Assembly (NCBI RefSeq): GCF_016587415.1
Contig: NZ_BNJI01000001.1
Location: forward strand, 5,557,501 to 5,621,500
Length of the DNA stretch: 64,000 nucleotides
Reading direction: 5' to 3'
Origin: Ktedonobacter sp. SOSP1-85
GTDB taxonomy: Bacteria; Chloroflexota; Ktedonobacteria; Ktedonobacterales; Ktedonobacteraceae
The first letter of the stretch is position 1, and each line of letters opens with the position of its first letter. Positions 23,156 through 30,990 of this stretch are shown one piece after another. The position numbers were made by a program, and so were the translations under genes. A model generated the notes under the pieces. That model ran no database searches and was not told the origin of the DNA. It was given only the letters and a program-made list of their open reading frames with translations.

Positions 23156-24187
23156 CTATTGCCCATGGAGAAAGAGCGAGCAGGACTGGTTGAAAACATA
23201 TCCAACTCTGGTGACCGTGACCAGATAACGCGGTTGTGAAGGGGTTTCTTCGATCTTAGCGCGTAACTGGCTGATATAGACGCGCAGATAGTCAATCTCA
23301 TGGTGGTAGGCGGGTCCCCACACGCTCTGCAAAAGGGTGACATTCGAAATGACCCTCTTCGACTGCATCATCAGCTCGCATAAGATTGCGCTCTCTTTTG
23401 TCGTGAGATGATATGTTTTCCCCTGAACGCATACACATTGTTCTGCTAAATCTAACTGGATATGCCGATCCTCGCTCAGAATAAGAAGGGGTGCGGCGGT
23501 AGCTGAGAGGAAAGCCGGCGAATGATAGGAGCGCAGCAGAGCACGCAGACGAGCCTGTACTTCTTCGATTCCAACAAATGATGTTATACAGTCGTCAGCG
23601 CCGGCATCGAGGATACAGATCATATGAGACGTATCCTCTCGCGGCGAGTAGGCCAGCAATGGGAGGCATGGAAATGACGATCGCAACCGCCCACAGACTG
23701 CGATAGCTGGGTCGTAGATAAATAATAGGTCGGGTTGGAGATGCCGTAGATCAGAGGGATGTTCCCATGATGCAACCAGGCGGATGAGAAAGCTCTTTGG
23801 AGAGATGTGTTTGCAGAAGTAGGACTGCTCCGCCCGGGGAAAACCGAGGAAAAGCAGGTTGGCACGTCGCCGATATGGGATACATTGCTGTCCATGCCGA
23901 GCGGTACCCGTCGTCATTGAAAGTGGAATCAGTTTTTCTCCCCTCAAGTCTTCTTTGGGTTGATCAGGGGTTTGGTCGAGACATGTCTGGTCTTCGGGGG
24001 TATTGTGTGAAACCAGCCTTTGGTATTTTCTGGTTGATAGATGTGACTGTAGAGATATACCTCGTTCCATGCCTATTGTCTCGCTCGTGTGCATCAGGCA
24101 ATTCATGTTTTGCTTTATGGGGTGCGCGTTAGACATCTTCACCATGCTTCCTCTCTGTGTATTGTCCTGGTACTCAGGAGTATCCAT
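23156..24187 (-). CDS. Atypical OmpR/PhoB-type response regulator
   Basis: 343 residues. The C-terminal 100 residues are a winged-helix Trans_reg_C domain (HLTTKESAILCELM, VWGPAYHHEIDYLRVYISQL, YLVTVTRVGYVF). The middle resembles a receiver domain (LLFIYDP, then ILDAGADDCITSFVGIEEV), but the conserved lysine before the last strand is replaced, so phosphorylation is doubtful. The first 90 residues are unassigned. The start at 24187 directly abuts the upstream stop; ATG 24145 (after AGAGAGGAAGC) is an alternative. It is the last gene of an apparent four-gene operon. Confidence 0.8.
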   Translation of the reverse strand: MDTPEYQDNTQRGSMVKMSNAHPIKQNMNCLMHTSETIGMERGISLQSHLSTRKYQRLVSHNTPEDQTCLDQTPDQPKEDLRGEKLIPLSMTTGTARHGQQCIPYRRRANLLFLGFPRAEQSYFCKHISPKSFLIRLVASWEHPSDLRHLQPDLLFIYDPAIAVCGRLRSSFPCLPLLAYSPREDTSHMICILDAGADDCITSFVGIEEVQARLRALLRSYHSPAFLSATAAPLLILSEDRHIQLDLAEQCVCVQGKTYHLTTKESAILCELMMQSKRVISNVTLLQSVWGPAYHHEIDYLRVYISQLRAKIEETPSQPRYLVTVTRVGYVFNQSCSLFLHGQ

Positions 24188-24439
24188 TCAGGAAATGTTC
24201 GCTTTCTCCTTGCGTAGTTCCACCAGACTCTTTCGGACAATGAGCACTTTGCGCTCGCCGTCAAGGGTGAGCGCCAGCTCGTAAAGTGCAGGGGTATCCC
24301 GTGTGGCGGGAATCTCCTGAAGCAGCTCGACGCCGAGCACAATTTCTGCCGACGAAATAGAGGTTGTTTCTCCGTGTATGGAGCGAAAGGTCATTGATCG
24401 ACGAAACGCGAGCATGTACGTTTCTTGACGGCGTTCCAT
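24188..24439 (-). CDS. Small hypothetical protein
   Basis: 83 residues, unrecognised. The start at 24439 is chosen because AGAGAGGG lies five bases upstream, leaving a 28-base gap after the methyltransferase stop; a longer in-frame start would overlap the methyltransferase gene by 86 bases. The sequence has alternating hydrophobic residues typical of a small beta-rich fold (ISSAEIVLGVELLQEI, LALTLDGERKVLIVRK). Confidence 0.6.
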   Translation of the reverse strand: MERRQETYMLAFRRSMTFRSIHGETTSISSAEIVLGVELLQEIPATRDTPALYELALTLDGERKVLIVRKSLVELRKEKANIS

Positions 24440-24467
24440 AACAGCCCTCTCTAGCGCTGGCAGTTCA

Positions 24468-25373
24468 TCATTTTTGTCCGTAAGCAACGTAAAAATGGAA
24501 GGATGTATGATGTGTATCCCATTCCTGGGGAAGTACTTGAAGTACCTCGTCAAATGCGCGTTCAGAAAGCTTGAGGTGAGAACAATAGAATGGCTTTAAA
24601 TTGGCGAAAATTGCATGTATGTCTTTTGCCAGCATCTCTCCAACTCGTCCACCCCAGGCCCCAAGGGGGACTTTCAATGTATCGCCTTTGATCGTGTGTA
24701 TGCCTGCCTGAGTAAGGAGCGCGGGTAAACGGGTCATGAGAGATGCGTCAAAGCCTGTTTTCTTCTCGGCTTTGTGCCACCATTCCATGTACTTTTTTGT
24801 CATAGGTCCCATATTCTCGAAGGCATCTGCTGCTTCAACCAGTTCGACCCACCCTCCAGGCCGAGTCACACGGGCCAGTTCGAGCACCACAAAAGGCCAC
24901 GTGTGAGCTGGAAGTGCGGCGACCATCAGGCGCTGGTGTGTGAAGTCAAAATGATGATCAGGGAACGGTAAGCCTTGCATGACATCGCCCTTGACGAAAA
25001 GACAGTTGGATGGAGCCTCCCATGCGGGTGAGATCAGTATCTGCGGCTCAATGTCGAAACCGACGATGTGTGAGTCGGGAAAGGTATGTGCTATTTCTCG
25101 ACCCCAGATACCAGTTCCGCACCCGACATCGAGGATGTGTTTAGGAGACTCAAGAGGAGCTACATAATTGCGGCCCAACAGGGTTTTGAGAAAGTAATGC
25201 TGAAATGTGAGGCGGTCGTACTCAGGCATATCCTTGGGAAAGAGATAGGGGACATCTGCGAGGAAACGTCGATCACCAATAATTGTTGTACCTGGCTTCT
25301 CGCTGAGAGGTGAAGACTGAAAGATGGGAGTCTTACCGCGGCCTTGGCGCCTCAAGCGGGGGAAGAAAAGCAT
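24468..25373 (-). CDS. SAM-dependent class I methyltransferase
   Basis: 301 residues. Motif I ILDVGCGTGIWG lies near residue 85, followed by the acidic end of strand 2 (IVGFDIEP) and a motif near HFDFTHQRLMV. The substrate is unknown; the family contains small-molecule and protein methyltransferases. ATG 25373 follows AGGAGGG at six bases. It overlaps the upstream small gene by 22 bases and is followed closely by two more genes, so it is an operon member. Confidence 0.85.
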   Translation of the reverse strand: MLFFPRLRRQGRGKTPIFQSSPLSEKPGTTIIGDRRFLADVPYLFPKDMPEYDRLTFQHYFLKTLLGRNYVAPLESPKHILDVGCGTGIWGREIAHTFPDSHIVGFDIEPQILISPAWEAPSNCLFVKGDVMQGLPFPDHHFDFTHQRLMVAALPAHTWPFVVLELARVTRPGGWVELVEAADAFENMGPMTKKYMEWWHKAEKKTGFDASLMTRLPALLTQAGIHTIKGDTLKVPLGAWGGRVGEMLAKDIHAIFANLKPFYCSHLKLSERAFDEVLQVLPQEWDTHHTSFHFYVAYGQK

Positions 25374-25720
25374 GATGGCCCTCCTATCTGGCTCTCGTCT
25401 GCTGTGAGGCGCTGAATATGCACGCGACGATCATAGAAGCGCTCGCAACCATTCCAATATGCCAGGTGAGCACAGTGTTGTATGGCACCGCTCACCTGCT
25501 CCGGAGTTGGCTGCTTCATCCAGTGAAACTCCAGATAAGCATCCACATAGAGCAGGAACGTTGCGTTGTCCATCCAGAGGAATCGCTCTCTGGATCCCCC
25601 TTCCCAGCGGTCTTGTTCCTGGTTGTAGGTGAGTATGTGTTCGTGTTGAATACCCTCTGGTTTGAGAGAAGGCATGGTTTCTGTGGGTAGTGATGAGATG
25701 TGTCTATGTACTATCATCAT
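25352..25720 (-). CDS. Hypothetical protein, first gene of methyltransferase operon
   Basis: 122 residues, unrecognised; contains acidic and aromatic clusters (RFLWMDNATFLLYVDAYLEFHW) and two cysteines around HLAYWNGCERFYDRR. It starts at one of two adjacent ATGs (25720 or 25717) and its end overlaps the methyltransferase start, which supports it being translated. Confidence 0.6.
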   Translation of the reverse strand: MMIVHRHISSLPTETMPSLKPEGIQHEHILTYNQEQDRWEGGSRERFLWMDNATFLLYVDAYLEFHWMKQPTPEQVSGAIQHCAHLAYWNGCERFYDRRVHIQRLTADESQIGGPSCFSSPA

Positions 25721-26007
25721 TTCGCCTTTTTTAGAGCTTTCCTATGTGTACTTCTCGCTTTTCCAGGTTTGATCTCTATTTTTGCAGAGCGTGCAGGATA
25801 CATGTTGCTTTGCGCGTATCTGCATGTTACACTCAAGAAAGATAACCAATGCACGTTACCCTCTCGAGACTATAGTGAAATTCGGACCTTCACTATCCTA
25901 ACTGCTGATCTCATGCACCCTGCACTTTTAATAATAAATGGAAGTGCGAGAAACAAAAACGACATTTCTTTGTAAAATGCGTCATTTCAGAAAGGGGATA
26001 CAGTGCC

Positions 26008-27153
26008 ATGAGCAGCGAAATATCGGGGATACATCAGGGAGGGTTAGTGGCCAGGTATCGCAAACACATGAATATGTCTCAACAAGACCTCGCGGATGCC
26101 ATGCATGTCAGTTTGCGTACAGTGCAGAGACTGGAGAAAGAAGCTGTGATAGAAGATCTCAATAGAAGACGGTTTCTTGTTGCTCTGCTTGGTATCCCTG
26201 CTACATATATGGGCCTGAACATACAGCAACAAGCCATTGACGAAGCGTTGTTCCTCTTTAACGATGATCCGATGACCTTTTTAGAAGATATGGTTGCCAA
26301 TCGCTGGAAAACACACTTGATGGGAGGACCTCTCAGTGCATCGCAGGGATTGGAGCGCTTTGTGAAGGAGGTCGAGACATTTTCCCAGAAAATGCAAGGA
26401 AAACAGTGGCACCACCGTGCTCATGTTCAACTGTGTATGGTGTATCAATTATGGGCAAGTGTGGCTGGGGATATGATGTTGTATGATAAAAGCCGCTTCT
26501 TTTATCAGAAGGCATTTTCTGTCGCGAAAGAGCTGAATGATGTCGAGTTAATGGCATCGATACGAGTCCGTGAAGGCGTTCTCTTTATGCGAAAAGAAGA
26601 GCCACTGAAGGCGATTACCCACCTACAGAATGCACTTGAGTTGGTCAATGGACAAGGGCTCTATCATTTACGCGGGAATACACTAGCCATGCTTTCCGAA
26701 GCGTACGCGAAGTCAAATCAATCACAGGCGTGTTGGCGATCCGTTGGATTAGCCGAAAATGCATTGCAACAGCGCTCTCAGGTAAAAGAAAGAAATTATC
26801 GCATTTTTAGCCCTTCTCTGGTCGCGGCCCATAAAGGGGTGGATGCTCTTCTTTTGCGTGATTATGATCGTGCTATTGCCTTGATTGACAAAGGCCTGAA
26901 GACATACAATCCAACATTAACACCGGGAAGAGCACGTCTTCTTGCCCGCAAAGCCGAAGCGTATTATGGGAAAAGGGAGATTGAGGATTGTTGTTTGATT
27001 GCTCACGAAGCGCTAGATTTGGCAAAGGCTGTGGGTGCGAGCAACACAATTACCAGGTTGCAGAATTTGCATGTGTCTCTGAGTCAGTCCCCTTGGAAGA
27101 AAGAGCCAGGCGTCATTCATCTCGGCATCGCCTTGACTGCTGACACTCAATAG
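26008..27153 (+). CDS. XRE-type HTH regulator with TPR-like C-terminal repeats
   Basis: 381 residues. Residues 10-55 form an XRE helix-turn-helix (LVARYRKHMNMSQQDLADAM, VSLRTVQRLEK). The rest is helical with TPR-like pairs (for example AITHLQNALELVNGQGLYHL). Proteins of this layout are a large paralogous family in Ktedonobacteria and actinobacteria and often respond to peptides or act in development. GAAAGGGGAT precedes the start. It is divergent from the methyltransferase operon, with a 287-base promoter region between. Confidence 0.82.
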   Translation: MSSEISGIHQGGLVARYRKHMNMSQQDLADAMHVSLRTVQRLEKEAVIEDLNRRRFLVALLGIPATYMGLNIQQQAIDEALFLFNDDPMTFLEDMVANRWKTHLMGGPLSASQGLERFVKEVETFSQKMQGKQWHHRAHVQLCMVYQLWASVAGDMMLYDKSRFFYQKAFSVAKELNDVELMASIRVREGVLFMRKEEPLKAITHLQNALELVNGQGLYHLRGNTLAMLSEAYAKSNQSQACWRSVGLAENALQQRSQVKERNYRIFSPSLVAAHKGVDALLLRDYDRAIALIDKGLKTYNPTLTPGRARLLARKAEAYYGKREIEDCCLIAHEALDLAKAVGASNTITRLQNLHVSLSQSPWKKEPGVIHLGIALTADTQ

Positions 27154-27468
27154 ATGCAAAAGCACGAAGAGCTGCTTAAGCCAATACGTTAACGTGAATT
27201 CTTTCATAGATGTGCGTAGCGGTATTGCTGCCTGTCCAACAGATGGTACTGCATTTGATCAGAGGTTACTCTCTGTCGATGGCAACGATGCTGTTCTTCG
27301 TTTTCATACGCTCCAAGAGAGCATAAGAAGCTGCATCAAGGTAAATTTCTCATTGAGAGATGTACTTAACCAGCCACTCGTTTTACCAGGGAAAGCTCAT
27401 TTCCCTGCTACACCTTACCTGGAGTAGTATCTGAAATCTCTATGTAAAGGATTGTGAGAAGGATCTCT
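27154..27468. other. Intergenic stretch, no gene seen
   Basis: 315 bases between the HTH/TPR gene and the Mrr-type gene. A 77-codon open frame exists but lacks a ribosome site and any recognisable pattern. Upstream of the next gene AGAAGGA is seen. Confidence 0.4.
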
Positions 27469-28686
27469 ATGTCTTTAAACGCCTCGCTTCCTCCAGTTCA
27501 CCCTGACATCAGACGCGAGTTGAAGCACCAACTGCTGAGTATGTCTGCAAGGAGTTTTGAGTTCTTTGCAGGGGATTTTTTGGTTTACGCAGGGTTAGAG
27601 GCGGTATCCGTCACGCGCTATATCGGCGATGGCGGGATTGATGCTCTTGGCAATTTGGTGGCAGGGCAGTTTCGTATTCCTATTGGGATACAGGTGAAGC
27701 GCCATAGAAGTAACGTACAACGGCCAGATATAGATCGGTTTATCGGGGCATTGTCAGGACGTTTTTCGGATGGCATGTTCATGACGACAGCGAGCTATGC
27801 GCCGAGTGCCTTGCAAAAGGCCTCATCATCGATTCCTCGTATCCTGACCTTAAATGGTGATCAGATCGTCTCAATGATGGTAGAGCATCATCTGGGCGTT
27901 AAACCTTCGACGTTTGACGCCCAAAAATTGGATATTGATCCTGACTATTTTTCTGCTTTTGAGTCGATGCGACGCTTGCTTGTGGGTCATCTCGCGGAAA
28001 ATACACAAAATTATGTGCCAAATGGAACTTCAGAGACGCAGTCGATTGACCTGAAGCCGGAAGAGGACCTCATCTCATTGAATGCTTTAGGATATGCCCT
28101 TCGTGTTGATCCAGCCCGAGTGCGTCGCTGGGTTGAGCAGGAAGCGTTGCAGCCGGATGCAACTCAGGCATCTGGAGGCCGCGCGAACTACTATTTCCGA
28201 CGCGATCGCATTGAGCTCATTCGACAAAGATTTGGGCTTCTGAGCACACCAACCTCAAGCGACGAGTGGAAGCAAGAATTCCTCGACTTTGCAAAAAGCC
28301 GGAATCTATCACGGTCCTATAAGCCGGTTATGATCAAGGCCTTCTTTCAGCTCGTCGATCGTGAGGGCAAGGTACAGATTGATGACCTGGTCAGAATATT
28401 TCGAGACCATTACGTGCAGCAGATCCGGGCGGGCCAACCTCTGGAGCAAAGTAGTTCTCTTATGGTTGATCCGCTTGGAGTAAGTGACCAGGCTATTAAG
28501 CGCCTCATCATTACGAATCCTTTAGAGCGCTTCTTGATCAAGAACTTTATCGTCTATGACCCCGACGAAGGTATCCTTCAGATTGCCCCACAACTTTGGC
28601 GAGAACTACATCACTATGAGGTGATGGATACACTCAAGCATGCTGATGAGCAACTTCGCTATTACATATCGCGCCAGAGAACGTGA
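27469..28686 (+). CDS. Mrr-type restriction endonuclease with HTH
   Basis: 405 residues from ATG 27469 (AGAAGGA five bases upstream; an in-frame GTG at 27454 overlaps that site). The N-terminal 130 residues have the Mrr catalytic pattern: SFEFFAGDFLVYAG, then GDGGIDALG and IGIQVKRH (acidic residue and QxK). Residues about 195-250 look like a MerR-style HTH (LGYALRVDPARVRRWV). The remaining helical part is unassigned. Mrr-like enzymes cut methylated DNA; the fused HTH may set target choice. It stands alone. Confidence 0.8.
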   Translation: MSLNASLPPVHPDIRRELKHQLLSMSARSFEFFAGDFLVYAGLEAVSVTRYIGDGGIDALGNLVAGQFRIPIGIQVKRHRSNVQRPDIDRFIGALSGRFSDGMFMTTASYAPSALQKASSSIPRILTLNGDQIVSMMVEHHLGVKPSTFDAQKLDIDPDYFSAFESMRRLLVGHLAENTQNYVPNGTSETQSIDLKPEEDLISLNALGYALRVDPARVRRWVEQEALQPDATQASGGRANYYFRRDRIELIRQRFGLLSTPTSSDEWKQEFLDFAKSRNLSRSYKPVMIKAFFQLVDREGKVQIDDLVRIFRDHYVQQIRAGQPLEQSSSLMVDPLGVSDQAIKRLIITNPLERFLIKNFIVYDPDEGILQIAPQLWRELHHYEVMDTLKHADEQLRYYISRQRT

Positions 28687-29065
28687 TACAGCTTACTCAC
28701 AAATCAATTGGCACTCTTCTCAAGTTCAGTGCTGCCTCTGAGAGTGGTTAGATGAGATCTGTTATACTTCGCTTGCTCTCTAAAACCGCTATTGACTGGT
28801 CTGTAGCGGGCGGAATGCTTGCGGTTCGAACATGTTGTTGGCAAGCCCCAGGATGGGTTCCGTAAATGCTCTAATGGTCATTCCTTTGCCTCAAACTTGC
28901 TTTGGCTCTCTAAACAACTAAAAAGTTTTTACTGCCTTAAATTACCAAATTTTGGTAAATCTCCTATAAGTGTAAAATGCGCTTCTGTCAGCCAGGCGGG
29001 CCTGGATCTTTCGCATTGTGTTATTTTAAGGTAGCAGCGTGTAAGCTATTATCAGGTGCAATATG
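28687..29065. other. Intergenic stretch, no gene seen
   Basis: 379 bases between the Mrr-type gene and the convergent recombinase gene. I see neither a supported open frame nor a clear terminator. Confidence 0.4.
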
Positions 29066-29938
29066 CTAACGGAGATAGTAGGTAAGAACGACGTCCTCTC
29101 GGTTGTGACCCAGTGCACGTGATACTGCCAGTACTGCATCATGATCGACAACTCCCTGAGGCAGGCGCCCTGAAGCGGGAGGTAAGGGACGGCCTGAGAG
29201 ATGTTGATAGTAGGCCTGTGCATAGCGGCGGCGGTGGGCATGAATATTGAGGTGTTTGGGCAACCTGGCAAAGATGTGCTCACATGGGGAACGTCCCTTT
29301 ATGAGCTGAAGAACGTGCTTTTCTCGCCCCGGCAATACTGGCACCCAGCGCTCTTTGCCTCCTTTTCCGCGTCGCACTCGGATGTATACCTGCTCCTCGT
29401 CGTCAAGGACATCGCGAACAAGCAGGTCCCGCACCTCGCTCCGTCGTAACCCGGTTGCATCCAGAAAGGCCAGGAGCGTTTCCCAATGGAGTGGTTGCAC
29501 ATGGCGATTGGGATTGTTTGGATGGCGCGATCGATGAATGGCTTCTCGATGGCGAGGAGGAAGTTCTAGTTGTTTCGCCAGGGTGCCCGACCCGAAAAAG
29601 AGGCGAAAAGCTGAACGCTCCGTGGTAAGAGTCCAGGGGCTATAGCCCTGCGCCTTCCGCTCCGAGAGGTAGCTGATGACGAGTTCATCTGCCCGTGCAT
29701 CCACTTCAGCGAGCCGTTTGAGCCCGTGCACATCCCGGCACCAGTGTAGAAAACGCATAATCAGTGCCTGGTAGGTCTCTCGTGTCTGGTATGCGTGCAT
29801 CTTCCCATCAGAAAAAGACCAGAAGGTCTCACCTCGAGCGCGTGCTTGAGCCTTGGCTTCTGAGCGTTTCTCGCCCGGAGCCATCAATTGGTTGAGTCGT
29901 TGTATGGCTTCATAAATAAGCCCTGGTCGTTTACCCAT
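29066..29938 (-). CDS. Tyrosine recombinase
   Basis: 290 residues with a SAM-like N-terminal core-binding domain (residues about 50-125) and the catalytic set: first arginine in ATGLRRSEVRDL, HAHRRRY (H-x-x-R), ALGHNREDVVLTYY (second histidine and tyrosine). It ends right after the tyrosine, shorter than most integrases. No tRNA or attachment repeat is seen beside it, so it may be a housekeeping-like or orphan recombinase. Confidence 0.85.
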   Translation of the reverse strand: MGKRPGLIYEAIQRLNQLMAPGEKRSEAKAQARARGETFWSFSDGKMHAYQTRETYQALIMRFLHWCRDVHGLKRLAEVDARADELVISYLSERKAQGYSPWTLTTERSAFRLFFGSGTLAKQLELPPRHREAIHRSRHPNNPNRHVQPLHWETLLAFLDATGLRRSEVRDLLVRDVLDDEEQVYIRVRRGKGGKERWVPVLPGREKHVLQLIKGRSPCEHIFARLPKHLNIHAHRRRYAQAYYQHLSGRPLPPASGRLPQGVVDHDAVLAVSRALGHNREDVVLTYYLR

Positions 29939-30990
29939 CTCTTTGATACTCGCTTTCGAAAGAGTTCTCGTGTCGCTCTACAAGCCATTTGTTGTGTTGA
30001 GAATTTTCCGAAGCTATACCACAAGATGTGGGATGGCAAAGGTGAGGTGACGCTCCGCGATCGATCTTGGTGTTCTCTCTTTTCTGTTTATTCCTCCATC
30101 ATGGAGGGTGAGACACCATCCCTCTTGCCTGAACGCGCAAACAGGAAGCCACAGGATGAACTGTAGGCCCTGTCGCGCCAGAGAGCATCACCACATTGAG
30201 ATAGTGAATCCATCTCGTGTAGCTCTCGCTCTCTACGACATACAACATCGATACAGTTGATTGCCTCTGACCTCCTTTTGCCTCAACGTGGGCAAAGAGG
30301 CGATCCATACGCTGCTGATTGCAAAATGATCAGCTGCGCACACGGGTCATCTGTGGAGTGACTCAACACAAACACTCGTGTGAGGCTTGGGCAAAGAGGA
30401 GAAGAGAAGGAGTGACTCGACAACTCTTTTCCTCTTTGCTGGCACTGCCAGACTGAAGACGATCTGCAAAGGTGAGAGAGCAGAGGATTCTTCATATTTC
30501 TGGCGTAAGCATGTGCCATGGACCTTGCCCCTGCGCAATGATGGTGGCAAGGTAATCCCGGACATAGCCAGGCTCCATTCATCCCCTTTGGATGAATAGC
30601 ACTTCCACTCTTGTTGTACCCAAAAACAGCATCTTGGGTCAATAGCGCATTTCCGGGAAGAAAGGAGCGAAAATCCAAGTTGAAGTGTGTGTTGCCTACC
30701 TCCTCGTCAATGATGTGCGTTCTCATGTTACTCGATTGGCTTGTGGTGCGGATTGAGGGCAGATAGAAGCAAGAGACGCAAAGAAAAAAACATGTTGTGT
30801 CGCTCTGCATGCGTTCAACTTCGCCCAAAATTGCGAAGTACTTCGCCCACTATTGGGTGGTTTTGTTCTTCCCTTTTGGGAGGGTTTTTCAGTACACTAG
30901 AAGCAGGTCGTGTGGTTCTCACGTGATGCCTCCCTACCCCCCCGCTATTCTCCACGACCAACAAGCACATGAGGACCGCATGGCCTTATC
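29939..30990. other. About 1 kb without a convincing gene
   Basis: Several open frames exist on both strands but none has a ribosome site, recognisable domain or consistent codon pattern. TGGGCAAAGAGG occurs near 30288 and again near 30385. ACTTCGCCCA-type repeats occur at 30820-30860, and AT-rich sequence precedes the next gene. It may hold the promoter and control region of the putative initiator at 30991. Confidence 0.5.

Noticed and set aside
27194..27427. 77-codon frame after the HTH/TPR gene
   Set aside because: No ribosome site and no recognisable pattern.
28811..28830. GGTTCGAAC as a tRNA T-loop or the missing attachment site
   Set aside because: No acceptor, D or anticodon arms nearby, and no match to the tRNA-Leu 3' end beyond the loop.
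30283..30828. 181-codon frame on the - strand in the 1-kb gap
   Set aside because: Composition and translation look random, no ribosome site, no recognisable segment.
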